Below the pieces are notes generated by a model, which saw nothing but the letters and a program-made list of their open reading frames with translations, was not told the origin of the DNA and did no database searches. A stretch of DNA of 64,000 bases from Aquila chrysaetos chrysaetos. Taxonomy: Eukaryota > Chordata > Aves > Accipitriformes > Accipitridae. Below, in pieces: positions 13,301 to 27,107 of this stretch (positions are counted from its first letter, which is position 1; each line of letters opens with the position of its first letter). A program made the translations under genes and the position numbers. The stretch lies in the NCBI RefSeq assembly GCF_900496995.4, contig NC_044006.1, positions 43,051,620 to 43,115,619 of the forward strand, read 5' to 3'.

Positions 13301-15584
13301 GTCTTCCACTCTACACCAGTCTCCCAGTTACAATGAAAACAGTAAATAGGTGATGAGAATTTAACTTTAAAATAATAGCAGGTCTGCCCTCAGTTTCAAC
13401 AATACAGCTACTTACTTACACTCTCTAACCAGCTTTAATCTGTCATTTTTCCTCCCCGTTGGCTTGTTTTTAGCTTACAGTGACAAACCTTTCTAAACAA
13501 TTCCCAGATACATTTTCTAGTTGCTACATTCTTCTCCAAAAACTTCTGTTTGACACTAATTCCCACAGTGCACTGGCCAGGACAGAATACTACCATGCAG
13601 AAGTGATTGCACAAGACCTATACACAAACATGCCCACATCCCTCAAATACTAAATGACAGTTTAGTACCTTAATCTCGCTTTCAGATCCTCCTTAGTATC
13701 CACTCCTCGCCTTCTAAAGAGGAAAGAGCTAGGGATGTGTGCAGGCTGGAAGAATAGAAAGCCTGGGGCTCTCCACCTGAGAACACCAACTGATGGCTGT
13801 AAGTAACATACTACAGAAAATCTAAGTGGGAAGGAACTGCTTCACTGTCTCACAGTGTACAGCAAAGAGAGTACTTGGATTCAAGATCAGAACCTCAGAA
13901 GTTGTAAAAATGTTTTTTCGTCCAATCTCAGCTTTTACCAAAGATAACTGAAGCCAGATACAGAACTAGACACAACTCCTAGTGAGCTGAAAACCAGGAA
14001 TTAAGTGCCTGCTGTTTCCACAACTCCTGAATAAGTTTCATTAGGAGGCCATAGGATTCCCATTCCATAAGCAGTTATGACTTCAGGTTTTTTGTTCTTT
14101 CCTTTAAGACCAGGGGTCTAGATTCAAGATTTGTCACCCAAGACTTTGAGTGTCTCAACTAGAAGCCAATGTGGTTCCATTGGTTTGTACAGAAATGAGA
14201 TAGGCCTTCAAAACAGTCCCTTTGGCAAAAGCATTCTGCGTCTCAAAATATTTCAGAAACAATCATCTGCTCTATGAAGTACAAAGCATCTGGCCTCTAA
14301 GTCAGCAGGTTCTGTGGCAATAAACTGACAAAACAAGTCATCTCCAGGGTCAGCAGTGCTGGTGCCTTTCTGCACAGATTAGCTGTGCATGCCTGACAGT
14401 GTCATAACTAAGGACAATTAGTGAGTTTACAGCAGCCTTCAGCATGTTAGCCTGAAGATACAGATACATGAGTCATAAATGGGCTCTTTCAGGAAAACAT
14501 CAGCACAAACATTCCTTCTCCCTATATAAAAAGCACTGCTGTTTAAAGGTTTAAGGTGCTGATATGCACATTAAGAAGCGATAAAATATTGCACCAAGGG
14601 TGTACTTTAAGAAATAGAAAAGATACTCTGCAAACCTTTGTGCCAAAACATCCAAAAATCAAAGAAAAAACCAACAAAAGCAGGATCGTGTCATGCTGGT
14701 TCCATAAACAAATTAATAAAGAAAATTAAGTGATATACACCTTTGGAGACACTTGGTTTATTAGAAATCTTTGTTCCAGCCTGAAAAAATTATCTCCACT
14801 TCTCTCACAGGTGGTAGGAACCAGCATGAAAGCAAACATTGCTCCTGAAGCAAACAGGCGATACGCTGAATTACGCTGAGAACGAACAGCCTCCTCCAGC
14901 CAGCAGGCAAGGGTACTGTACAGTTACTGATTCAACTGCACAGAGGTTTTCAGTACCTGTGCAGCAGGCAAGTGACTGCCCGGGCTGAGGCAGCATCCAG
15001 AGGCTCCTCTTGGGCTCTGGGCTTTGTTATGCCACAGAAGTTCACACACAAATACCTTCTGCTCCGATTTTTCTAAACCAGGTGAAATAAATGGGTAACA
15101 ATAAATAAAGGGAGAAGAAAGACTGAAAACGAGATATGTGATTAGAGTCTCACTATGTATAAGGCAACAGCAGCTCCAGATTGGACTTAAAATGCACACA
15201 TGAAGCCCATTATCTGTAGCTGCTGCTCAGTCTGGCCATTAGCCTAATTTCTTATGGATATTACAGAAAAATGTTACTGTAAATCTCTGCATTCACATTC
15301 ATTACAAGCACCCAAACCTCCCACTGAAATGCCCACATCAAGTGCCCATACATCATCCTTTGTCATTCAAGTGACAAAAGATTTTTCTTCCCATTTAACT
15401 ACGTCAAGTATTTTCAGACTCACACTTTCCACCATCAGTTACCAGAACATGCAAATTACTTACACATCCACACAGCTCTGGAGGTGCACAGCAGTACATT
15501 CAAACACCTCGTCCAAGGCATCTCATGAAGGATCTTCCCCTTATTGTGGCAGGGGGAGAAGGACCTGCCTGTGTCAGCTCACAG
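10397..15584. other. Intergenic DNA, nothing recognised
   Basis: Unique-looking AT-rich sequence with a pyrimidine-rich patch (10570-10790), a T run at 11031-11044 and an (AT)n patch near 11216. Short open frames only. Confidence 0.6.
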
Positions 15585-16148
15585 ACCATTGCCAGCAGGT
15601 CAAGGGAGGTGATCTTTCCCCTTTACTTAGCACTGGTGAGTCCTCTGGAGCACGAGGTCCAGTTCTGGGCTCCCCAGTACAAAAGAGACATGGACATATT
15701 GGAGCAAGTGCAGCAAAGATTCATGAAGATGGCTACATGGACTGGAGCATTTGCCACATGAGGAGAGGCTGGGAGCTCAGCCTGAAGACCAGAAGACTCA
15801 GGGGTGATCTTATCAAAGTGTATAAATATCTGATGAGAGGGTGTAAAGAAGATTGAACCAGACTCTTCTCAGTGGTGCCCAATAAAAGGACAGGAAACAA
15901 AGGGCACAAATTGAAATACAGAAAGTTCCATTTAAACATAAGAAAAAGCTCTTTTTATTGTAAAGGTGGTCAAAACCTGGAACGCACTGCCTGGAGAGGT
16001 TTGCAGTCTCCATCCTTGGAGATATTCAACACCCAGTTGGACATGATCCTGAGTAACCTGTTGTAGCTGAACCTGCTTTGGGCAGGAGGTAGGACTAGAC
16101 AATCTCCAGATGCCCCTTCCAACCTCTTTCACTCTGTGATTCTGTGAT
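15585..16148 (+). mobile_element. CR1 LINE, 5'-truncated
   Basis: Starts in the end of the reverse-transcriptase reading frame (GCCAGCAGGTCAAGGGAGGT, then a GAGCACGAGGTCCAGTTCTGGG-like segment) and runs through the 3' UTR to the terminal repeats CTCTGTGATTCTGTGAT at 16132-16148. The reading frame is broken by small indels. 5' truncation and an 8-bp tail instead of poly(A) are hallmarks of avian CR1. Confidence 0.85.
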
Positions 16149-16575
16149 ATGCTGGTTCTTAAGTGTCTGTTGTCAGCCTAATAGTCAAACAAACAAGCAG
16201 CACCTAAGTCACGGAGAGTAAGCACATAAACAGATATGTAGGCTAAACCAATTTATCACAAAATTTTTTTTTTTTTTACATTTTTTTTCTTTTCATAGCA
16301 TGCATACATCACATATCTGTCTACCCACACACTTGTGAGAGTTGTGAGGTCTGCTTTGGCACGCCCCGAGTTGTTCACATCATCTTGGGGAATATTAAAT
16401 TAAAATGTCAGCTTTCAGATTAGATACGTTTGAGTGCCTTTCTGTATTTTTGTCAGCAGCGGAGTTAGGAGATTAAGATCTTGGATGCAAACAAGCTTTG
16501 CCCTAACATTTACTGACTCCTGGAGAAGAGTAACCGAGTTGAGTCACAGCACAACAAAGAAGTGGATGCAAGCGC

Positions 16576-16606
16576 ATACACACATACACACACACACACA
16601 CACACA
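16576..16606. repeat. (CA)n microsatellite
   Basis: About 14 CA units with one interruption (CATACACA), followed by a T-run. Intergenic. Confidence 0.95.
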
Positions 16607-17620
16607 TTTTTTAATCATCACCTCCAGGAGGCTGCACTTATTTCACACAGCAACACTTTGAGAAAGTATGAGGATGCAAACCCCTCCTCCTGCATGAAAA
16701 TCAACAACTACAAACAATACAGTTTCCAACAGGCATTTTACACACTTGTTATAGAAAAAATTTTAAAGGCATCAGCATCTGGAGAAATTCAATTGCTAAC
16801 TGTGACTTGATCTCTGTCAAATGGTGCAGAAGAACCATGGACCGGGGTGGCAAGCTAAAGGCCCAATGCTGTAATGACAATATTCTGCATCCTGTAAGTG
16901 ACCTGCTAAAGAAAGTAAGGCTTGAGCAGACACCTGAACATGAGCAGAGAAGCCTTCTGTGCCACTAGCTAGCATATGAAGTGATGCAGCCCTGTAAAGT
17001 TGCACTCAAAGGAAAAATACCCAAAGACATGCAGTGGCGGCAAGGGATTCAGTGCAGAGGAAGACAAGATTAAGCAAGACAAGATGCACAGACTGCTGAC
17101 TGAAAATGAGATTGAGATAAATCATTACGTTATGAAAGTGGAATAACTCCTTTTCCACCCTGCTCCTGCACAGGGCAGAATGTTCCTTGGCATGGAAAAA
17201 ACTGCATGGCTAATGTGATCTGATGCATTAACTTCATCTGAAGAGGACACTGAAACGTATCCGAAATACGTCCATGGCAACACCATCTCCTTTTGCACCC
17301 ATAGATGGTCATGGGATATGCATCAAATGTAAGTGGTGTTAATGAACCAAACCTAATCTGCAGAAAACACTGACACTGATCCCTAGATGATAATTTTCTA
17401 TGCCAATACAGAACATTTTTAATGGGAAAAGACCAACCTCAAAATTAAAAAGGTGTCAGTAATACAAAGGAAACTCATTCCAAACAAATTCGCAATGCAT
17501 TTGGATATTTTGGCGTGGTACTGCAGCATGAAACTTGGCATCTCACTCTGGAATTCAGAAGAATTTTCTCCTCACTTCCACATTTAAACCAGCCCAGGAA
17601 AACAACATGGAAAGTGTTCA

Positions 17621-17691
17621 AAAACAAAACAACAACAACAACAACAAAACCCAAACACACACAAAACAAACAAACAAAAAACCCAAAACAA
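17621..17691. repeat. (AAC)n / A-C-rich simple repeat
   Basis: Perfect AAC units at the start, degrading into AAAC and CAAA units. Open frames here are composition artefacts. Confidence 0.85.
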
Positions 17692-20355
17692 ACCCACTGT
17701 CAAAACACCAGCAACTTTCAAATCTTTATATCATTTTAAGCAATTAAAGGTGAGGGGGGGGGGTTTAACTGTTTCTTTTTTTCTCAGGATTGTCTGGCAT
17801 ATGAGGTGTAAACCATGAGGTGAGATTTCACTCCAGTGCTGGAGAACACCATAAAGAATATATGGACTATACAAAAATTATTTAACAGAAGACTTAATTT
17901 TTTACAAATTTTTAGTTGTAAGAGAACTAAAAACCATATGTGAAAACCTGATAGTTTTTCATCAAATCTTTTAATAGTTTCAGAAGTCAACATTCCTAGA
18001 TATTTTCTTCTGATCTTTCCTTAGTCCCATAAAGTGATGAACAGTAAACATGTGAAAGTAGTTTCAACTAACCAGATGGACAGTGAACTTTAGAAAATAA
18101 CCTCCAAAACCCCCAAGTATTACCTTGCTTTTTTTAAAAAAAGTCTGCATTTAAATAGGTCTATCCTAAAGTTTTCACAACTCTAAATTAAAATGTATAG
18201 AATTGCTTTCAACATTCAAATTGGCATATAAATAGATACATCCCCAGAACAATAAATAAATAAGCAAAACCATACACAGTTTGGTACACCAAAATATTTC
18301 GTGGCCATGTTTTGGCAAGAGTTCTTTTAACATGACTGATAGTAAACATCTTTTGAAGCCATTTCTCAGATCTATGCCCTGTCCCTAGCACAACTCAGAT
18401 TTGTCACAGATAGTCCTAAGTCAATGATAGCTTAGTAAAAGACATCCTTCTCTCCAAAACCTTTAGTGAAAGGCAAAAGGAAAGAATTCATAGGTATGAC
18501 CGGACAGGTAAGAGCTTCCAGAAGACACAATGTAGAATTACGCTGCTGGAGAAATAACAGCTGCTGGTTATAACTGGCATCAGCAAGTCCCCAAAAGACA
18601 CAGCACAGATGGGGAGAGGGAAAGGACACAACTGAAGGAGGCAACAGGAGGACGTCGAGTGCTTCCACTGGTACCCACTGCACCATTTCTGGCTTCTGTC
18701 GGACAGAAACCCTGGCACAGCTAACAAACTCTGACAGGGATATCCTTCCACTTTACTGGCAAACTTCAGAGTCATTTATCGTGGTTTCGGGGAGTTCTCC
18801 ACAAGCAACAGGCTCAATTGCATTGAAGGAAAGAGTTTGTTTTCCAGTAATCATTTGCACTGCACTTTGCTACCTAGAGTTAGCACTTCTTCACATTCAG
18901 TGATTGTCACAGTTTAGACATTTACTGTCATACAGCTGGCTCTCAGTACTGCAGAAAGGCAGTCCAGTAAAAAGCAAGAAGTTAGATCTTGGCAACTGCA
19001 GTTTGCCAGGGCTATTACAAGAACACCAACTCTCAAGAATTTCTCCAGACACTGAAGAAAAATTCTACTTCAGATCCAGGTCCACCATACCTATGTGAAA
19101 CTCCGAAGAAACCAAAATTGAGTCCACCATAGAGACTTGCTATGGCTCTCCTTGGAAGTGGAGATGACCACTATTGTTCTATAACAGAAATCTCAGTAGT
19201 GCATACTTGCAAGGACTGCACTCCTGTTTCCTTTAACTTTGTGACTGGTCCATTAAGTTCCACTTCCATGAAGAGCAAACTCTCAGAAATCTGCCCCAAA
19301 TTTAACAAGTAGCTTCACGTTTCCTTTTTCCCTTCGATTTTTTAGAGGCACTTCTTCAAATGTTTGGCTTATCTCAAAAGATCTTCTTTCATGTCATGTA
19401 ATAATGCAGTCTTCCTCTCCATGCCTGATGCTGTCCTATTTCAACACATACCACACGGTAACAGTTACATCAGTAGTAACTTTAGAGAAGGAGTCTTTCG
19501 GTCCTAAACATGATGCCCCCTGCCTCTTACTCCAAACATACACTTTTCCTCCTGTTTTCCGTTATTGGCATATAAATTTCCATCACCATTTCCGTTAAAC
19601 TTTTTTAAAAAGACTACAAGAAACTTTACAAGAATACCATTTCAGCTTTAGTTCCCACCAAGAAACACTGGATGACTCACAAAAAGCCACCAAATTCACA
19701 TGACACATTGCCCAGATATTGCCTAGATATGTCTATGCTAGACCTACATCTTTCCTATATATTCAGGAGAAATTGATTTTAATATCTTCCAGGAAATGAC
19801 AAAGTCTCTCTTGTGCATATGTAATTTGGGAATTACTACAGGAGCCATATGTTAATGCTGTAGCCCAAAAGAAAACGCACATCTTTCATCCATACTCTTC
19901 CACTCTGGGTCAGCAACACAACATGAATACCATTCCTGTGCAGAAATCAAAACACTCCCAACACCTTTATCCTCAGCCAAACTTACATGTTGTAGGTCAA
20001 CACATTGATTTAAAAAGCAGAACAGAAGCTACCTAGACATTAGACCTCCTCATCACACAGGAGTTGCAAAGCTTTGAATATACAGCAGGGGAAACAGTGA
20101 CACTGGTCCAAGTTTACTAAACCACTAAAGACAGATGTTTCAATCCATCTGTACTCAACAAAGCATTTAGGCACAGACTTAAGCACTTTCTTGATGTAAA
20201 ATCTTTCTGACGAGGTGGGAAAATACTGCACATTCAGAAACAGAGCTGGGAGACGTGGGAGGGATCAGTCTATACCTTGAGTTCACTGCCTGTGGTGGAC
20301 TTGGAGTAGTGGTACATACTCTAACTAAACTCAACGATTTCTACCGTCACATTTT

Positions 20356-20988
20356 TGCCGAAATCCGGAATAAAACTCCTTAACAGCAATGAGAAGTTAA
20401 GAAGCAGGCACTCCTTTATTGCAGCGCTGGGCACACGGGGGATCGCTCCACCTATCGTGTGCACCTGTCTGGTTTAACTATGCAGGTTAAATACACACCT
20501 GTTATACATATTCACTAGATTTCCGAGAAATGTCATACATAATCATTAGTTTTCCGAGAAACTATTAACATATGCAAATGTCCTTTATGCAAGCGCGTTG
20601 AAGCCCTCTGGTGGTCTTCAGAAGCCCTCTGGTGGTCTTTCATAGTCTTCCTCACTTGTCCGCTTCTCGACCTCTTAGGTGATTCTGCGCAGTACAATTC
20701 TTGCCATCATATATTAGATTACACAAAAGTACATTCTATGTTAATTCCTTTTCTATGATTGGTCTTTTAATCATACCACCTTATTAATATTCTTATGTTA
20801 AAACAATCATTGGTTGATCTCACATAATCCATTAACCGGAACTTTGATCAAAGTAGGGTTTGTAAGCAACAGAACTAAGGTCCATAACGATTTCTTAAAA
20901 CAAACCACTATAATTAACCAATCTGTGTTAAAATTCTATGGTTAACTGACTGTCAACAATACTTGTATTCTTATGATTATGCTTAGCA
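20356..20988 (-). mobile_element. Solo LTR of an endogenous retrovirus, reverse orientation, 6-bp TSD
   Basis: 633 bp. Read on the minus strand it begins TGCTAAGC and ends TTTCGGCA, with TG...CA ends. A perfect 6-bp direct repeat CATTTT flanks it (20350-20355 and 20989-20994). An AATAAA lies at 20420-20415 on the minus strand, close to the 3' end as expected for R/U5. A 6-bp duplication is typical of alpha/beta-type (ERVK or avian-leukosis-like) integrases. A 20-22 bp tandem repeat containing GAAGCCCTCTGGTGGTCTT lies within U3 at about 20597-20642, and an octamer motif ATTTGCAT at 20579-20572. No internal viral genes remain. Confidence 0.88.
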
Positions 20989-20994
20989 CATTTT

Positions 20995-23900
20995 GTAATG
21001 TTCCTAAGTCTCTATAACTACGTTGCAAACTTCACACTCCTATCTCACGATTTTGTTTTAATCAAATCTTTATCAAAGTATTTGCAACAACATCAGGTGC
21101 CTGAAAACTCTTCCAAGATAAACACTACCCTGATTGCATGGATGCAGTGAACAGTAGAATGCTCATTGCCAAGACTGTCTCAACAAGCGAACTGTGAGAG
21201 AAGGGACACTTCAGTTTCTATTTACTCAGTCTATCAGTGCAAAGAGTGAGGTGGGTTTCTTTACCTTCTCCTGGTTCAGGATTCCCCCTCGACCTTTGAT
21301 TTTCAGGCTTCCTGAGAAAGAGGCTAATAGCAAAAATTCAGTATGAGCTAACGGTCTAAAACATTCTACAAATTATATCTCTTCTGGAACTCTTGGCACA
21401 TCACTCCCTTTAAAAAACCAGTCTGCTTGCATCATACTTTGTATTACTATTTTTTTAACACTACTCCTACCAGGGACAGCTGAACAAAAGTAGGAGGTGT
21501 ATTTCTCAGAAGTTCACCTCCTTCTGCTGCTTATTCCTCCACCTGAAGACAACTGTGACTAGATCATCATAACTACCTCTGCAGCAGATATGCCAAACAA
21601 GCACAGCAGATGAGGAATCAACAGCAGATGACAACCTGTATAAAAAGAGATCCTGTTTTCATCATCAGGAACCATTTGTAAAAAAAGAAGAGGTATAAAA
21701 ACAGCAGACAGGATTTCGGTAACCCCTCTCAAGGGACAAAGTCAGTCCCACTTTGAAGCAGATATCTGGGAGGCAGGGGGGTCCCATATAAATGCTGATG
21801 TAAATGCAACTTCCTGCCCAGCCTGATGACAATTTACCAGCGGGCAGTGTCTTATCTGGCAATTCTTCCCCCATGGCTGATTAGACATATAGACACTATA
21901 CTCTAAATAGAATGTTTCCCGACAGGATGAGGCATCCGTGGGTGTTTTCAGCCTTGTATCCAAACAAAGCTCGGTATCTTACTAATCACATGCCCATAAC
22001 ATTCTGGCCACAAAAGACAGTTACTGCTTGCAGCAATGCATTTGACAACTAGTTAAGGACAACAGGCCTGTGTATAAAATAAATTAAGATGCTTTAAAAC
22101 TGATTTAGAGATGTACTGGAAAAGACTTTACAATTGACAAAGCCTTTGCTGAAGTTATCCTTGCAGGCAGAACCTATTCCTTCGAGTGCTGCAGGTCTCT
22201 GCAAATGTCAAGCTGCCTTTGGTACAGAGCAAGTCACGCACGCAGCTTCCAATAAAGAGAAAAGGCCAGCCACTTTTTAAGCTTCCTAGGGCTGGAACTG
22301 TAGACACATCTCGATTGCATGCAGTTAACCAAGGTCTCCTTTCCTTACCATCTGCAAAAGAGGGATTCTGACCCAGGTTTCTAATTTACCCAATTCAAGG
22401 TACTGCAAGTTCACACATTTTTTCTTGATGAAACCAACCTACCTAATAGTGATGTCTTAAGGCAAAGTGATACATTTAAAAAAAAATATTACAAAAGACA
22501 GAGCCAAGTAGAACAGAAAAAGAGTTATCCAGCCCGTCTTCCACCCCATAGCAGTTATACATACCTATGTCATTCCTGCCAGACAGTTGCCTTATCTCAC
22601 TACAGTACTGGAGGCTTCAAGCCTCCCTAAGCCATACATTCCAGTGCTTAACTATGCTGAACTAGAATGTTTCTTTCCCTAATGTCTAACCTTAACTTCC
22701 TTTGCTGTAGGAATCAACCCATTAAGCCCCAAAGGGCAGAAGTAGTAATAACTCCATTTTGTTCATCTCAGTTCTAGGCTTTTACCTCTTAGAAGACTTA
22801 AAATCCACCCTTTCTTTGCCCAAGTCTTTTTTTCTAGCTTGCAGATCCTGGATTGTAGACCTTTGATTTTCTCATACTCCTCCCTGAACTGTCTCTGATG
22901 TGTTTTTATTCTTCCTTGATGCATGATATCCAAGTCTGGAAAAAGTACCTCCACCAAGAGAAAGGGTATCCCCATTATTTTACTGAAAAGACAGATAGCA
23001 GCATTGAGGTCATGAGATGTTTTAAGTCTCCAAAAATCCTGTCTTCTGCAATTGATTTACTATGAAGTTGCTTGGCATTTAAATTGCTAAAGCTAACCTA
23101 ACCTGGTTTTGAGGTTACTAGGATAATCAGTGCACGGTCAAAAGACATGATTTTGCGTATTATTTAGAAGTGACCCAATCTTGCACAAACTTACGCAAAT
23201 GAAAGTGAGTTACCATACTAAGATTTATCAAAACAATGGAAAAAGAAGAGATATTAAACAGTGGCTGAGAATTCACGGATCGTTCCAGAATTAACATAGC
23301 TCTTCTAATGGCACAGTTGAACGACTTCCTCACAGAGCCCCTCAGAAAAGAGACCTGAGTGAATGAAATGAAAGCTGGGAAGCAGCAGTCCTAGAGGAAT
23401 CTAAATACAAACACCAGAATGCATACAGCCATGCACACATGTACAGGATAGTTTCATCTGTCCTGAACACTGGACAGACATGTGGCAGAAGGGGAGCCTG
23501 CATTTTATAAAAACAACGTTTGTTTCAGGGAAAAGTGCCACCTCTTAGTGGCACACTATGATTATATCATTACTTTGTCAAGCCTGTGCCTAGAGGCAAT
23601 ACCCCAGCACTTCAAGCTTATATGACATTTACCTTAGCATAAGCTTGGAAGCTTAACACGAATTGAGGATACTGATTTTATAATGTACACCCATAGGTAC
23701 AAAGATGCTAGTCATGTATTTATATGCTCATAACTTGTTTCTCCTCACCACACTGGTTCCTCAAAAAGCAATAAACATCACTAGAGCAAATTCATTCTCC
23801 TGAATAATGCAAGCTCTGATATAGTAATGTATCTCTACCTACCTATCTATATAAAGACTGATCCTTTCTGCAGAGCTTTTCAAACTTCAAAATGAAGTTA

Positions 23901-26065
23901 GTAGGTGGCAGGTACTGTTGCTGGCATGGCACCTAAAGAGAGGGGACATTCCAAAACAAATCACACCACTTGAGGATTTTAAACTGAAAGTGAACCCACA
24001 GAGAGTAATAAAAAGATTACATTTTCTCTAATTAAATTAGAGACATCAACCATTCAAGGGCTTGACAGTACTTCTGTAGTAGCACTGACTTAACATTAAG
24101 CAAATGCTGATTGCTTCCTGCTTAAGTCAGCCCAAGATCACTCTGTGTCTGTGCACTGATCTATGGTGGTAGGTCACCTTCAGCAAATGAACAAACGCAT
24201 TTCAAAACAATTTGAACAAAATATAAATTTTAGGTTGAGGTAGCGGTCATTTGATAATCTGAATGGCTTAATCAGCAAGTGCTCCACTGAAGCACGGGAA
24301 GTTGTTTCACAGATTTAAGAGGTCAGAGGGACAGATTTACTACGTATACATAGGAACAATCAAACCTACATTCTCTCTTACGACTGGGGTGAGACAAGAC
24401 AATTCTGCCACCTTACCGTTGAGCTATTTATCTGATGACACACTAAAAAAAGAAACGAATAGACTTATGAATCATAAAATGATACTAACTGCAGTGGATG
24501 ATGAAATTCATGACTCAGGCTACTAAGATTACCATGTTCCAAATTAAACTACTTGCATTTCTTTTATTTATTCTTTTGCAGCTAATATAATTTGTAGTTA
24601 CCATCAATTAAATGACAGTCATAAATGGAACTTCTAAAAGATAAAAAATGAATCGTGATGTTGAGCCAAAAAGCAAATAAAAATGTCAAAAGATTAACTT
24701 TATAAATGCCCTGAGGCATAGTATTAAGATATCAACACAACATGCCGGTCTGTCAGTATGCTCTGACTAGAAAATGTTTTACATTTTCAGTAAAGCAATT
24801 TCAGCAGTTTGGCCCATCTAACAGCACTAACAGGTTGTTTCCTGCCACTGTGCTCTTGCAAAGAACTAAAGCAGTAAACTTCTTGTAGAGTTAGGACCAG
24901 AAGGAAATAATACTGCCACTTATGCTTTGAAATAGTGTATGGGTGGTATGTATAGACACTATCAAGTACTCTTCAGATGTACTGCAGAGAACAAGTTTCA
25001 GTGCACATTCATTAAGCCTCCTATCAAAACCTGTCTTCTTTTAGACAGACTTTCACTGAAACAGAAATACCCAGGAAGCAAAAGGTAGTGTTCAAAAACC
25101 AAGTCACTGGTACCCAGTAGCTCCCCGAGTTCCCCACACTGTTTCTGTCTCCAGCAGTGGGAGCAGGTAACTGTAAGTAAGAGTGAAATTGTTGACCCTA
25201 TCTTTAAAGATTAGCTGCTTCCCTAGTAAAACAGTGGGACAAGATGCAAGCAGACAACCAGACAAGGCTGGAAGCCTATTACTAAGTTGGAGAAAAAAGG
25301 CTGCTCCATGACAAATCACTACAGCATACCCAAATGATGAGTCTCACAGTTATGCACATTAGCAGTCACGTTACTTGCAAATGGCACCATGAAGTAAGTA
25401 ACAGTGTCTCCATGAGAACACCAACACCAAACCATTCTCACCCTCTGCAATAGTGATGTTTGTAGAGATAATGTAAGGAATTAAGTAGTGAAATACAAAG
25501 GCTATTGAGTCACAGTGACTGAACTATAAGGCCCTGGTAGCAAAAGACGTCCCAAGAATTTAACAGTTTTGCAGATACGTTACTGTAATACAACAAAGTC
25601 AAACTCTGGTTAACAAAATATTTCAAAAGAGTATTAGAAAAAGGCCATTAATGTAAACATACTGTCATACAACAACAACAACTTTAAGATGTTTCTTTCT
25701 TTCATGTGATGTGTTGGAAACTGTGGCCCTAGCTGCACCTGCAAGTCACACACGTTTTCTCCTGCTCCTTCAGCATCCTACGTGACCGGGTACAAATGGC
25801 AGAGCCTGCCCAAACAAGCCTCAATTCTTCAATGCTCTCCAGTATTACAAGAAGGAGGAGGAGCCTCTGGGAAGGTAATGACCGTGCACGTCCTTTCAAG
25901 AGGAGAGGTTCACAGACCATCCTAGTCAAAAAACTCGCACTATGTTCTGCGTGAAACCATTGGAAAAAAGATGGCATACAAGAACTGTCAGAGGCTTGCC
26001 TCTCCCCCACTCCCTTGACAGAAGTTACTACTATCAAGAAGTATCTTGCATGGGTAACAGTTGGG
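20995..26065. other. Intergenic DNA, nothing recognised
   Basis: AT-rich sequence without open frames beyond about 75 codons and without recognisable repeats. Confidence 0.6.
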
Positions 26066-26766
26066 AGAGTTGAGCAGCCCTGTGGAGAAGGACTTGGGGC
26101 TACTGGTGGATGAAAAGCTGGCATGAGCCAGCAATGTGCACTCAGAGCCCAGAAGGCCAACTATATCCTTGGCTGCATCAAAAGCAGCGTGGCCAGCAGG
26201 TCGAGGGAAGTGGTTCTGCCCCTCTACTCTGCTCTGGTGAGACCCCACCTGCAGTACTACGTCCAGCTCTGGAGTCCTCAGCACAGGAATGACATGGACC
26301 TGTTGGAGCGGGTCCAAAGGAGGACCACAGAAACGATCAGAGGGATGGAACACCTCTCCTATGAGGAAAGGCTGAGAGAGTTGGAGTTGTTGAGCCTGGA
26401 GAAGAACCTGGGGAGATCTTACTGAGGCTTTTCAATACTTAAAGGGGGCTTGTAAGAAAGGTGGTGACAGACTTTTTGTAGGGCCTGTAGCAATAAGAGA
26501 AGTGATAACCGTTTTAAACTAAAGCAGAGCAGATTCATGCTAGATATAAAAGGATGAAATCTTTTATGACGAGGGTGGTGAAACACTGGAACAGATTGCC
26601 TAGAGAAGTGGTAAATACCCCATCCCTGGAAACATTCAAGGCCAGGCTGGACAGGGCTCTAAGCGACCTGATCTAGCTGAAGATGTCCCTGCTCATTGCA
26701 GGGGGGTCGGACTAGATGACCTTTAAAGGTCCCTTCCAACCCAAACTATTTTATGATTCTATGATA
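26066..26766 (+). mobile_element. CR1 LINE, 5'-truncated, better preserved copy
   Basis: Contains the C-terminal reverse-transcriptase end (from about 26123, a 100-residue open frame with [20 protein letters not shown] and [20 protein letters not shown]), then the non-coding 3' region and the tail TATGATTCTATGATA at 26752-26766. The open frame is the remnant of the element's ORF2, not a host gene. The frame is interrupted after residue 100. Confidence 0.9.
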
Positions 26767-27107
26767 ACTTGAAAAATATCCAGACACTACAAATTCAATA
26801 TGCAGGTACAAGAATTGATCATTTCACTAAAAAATTTACATAAAGTTGCAGAGAAAACAGGTACCCACAGTAGCCAACCGTTGGGCCAATGGAGAAGTTA
26901 AAAACAGACCAACAAAAGGTTCCAACTAGGTTTTAGGAAAAAAAATAAGAAAGAAAAAAAAAAACTTTACAGAGGAAAGGTGACAGCTGGAAGAATAAAT
27001 GAACAACAGCTCCACCTCTTGCTGACAAGGACAGAGGATAAAAATTACAGGCAGATTGATGAGCTTACAACTGCACACCCACAACACGAACATTGGCAAC
27101 AACCAGC

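Larger units (their letters stand above)
16149..20349. other. Intergenic DNA, simple repeats only
   Basis: Contains the CA and AAC repeats listed separately and a 10-G run (17754-17763). No coding or RNA gene seen. Confidence 0.6.

Noticed and set aside
15254..15856. 200-codon open frame on the plus strand
   Set aside because: Its second half lies in a truncated CR1 element in a non-native frame, and the first half is unique intergenic DNA with no motif.
26123..26425. 100-codon open frame resembling a reverse transcriptase end
   Set aside because: It is the decayed ORF2 end of a CR1 LINE, listed as a mobile element and not as a host gene.
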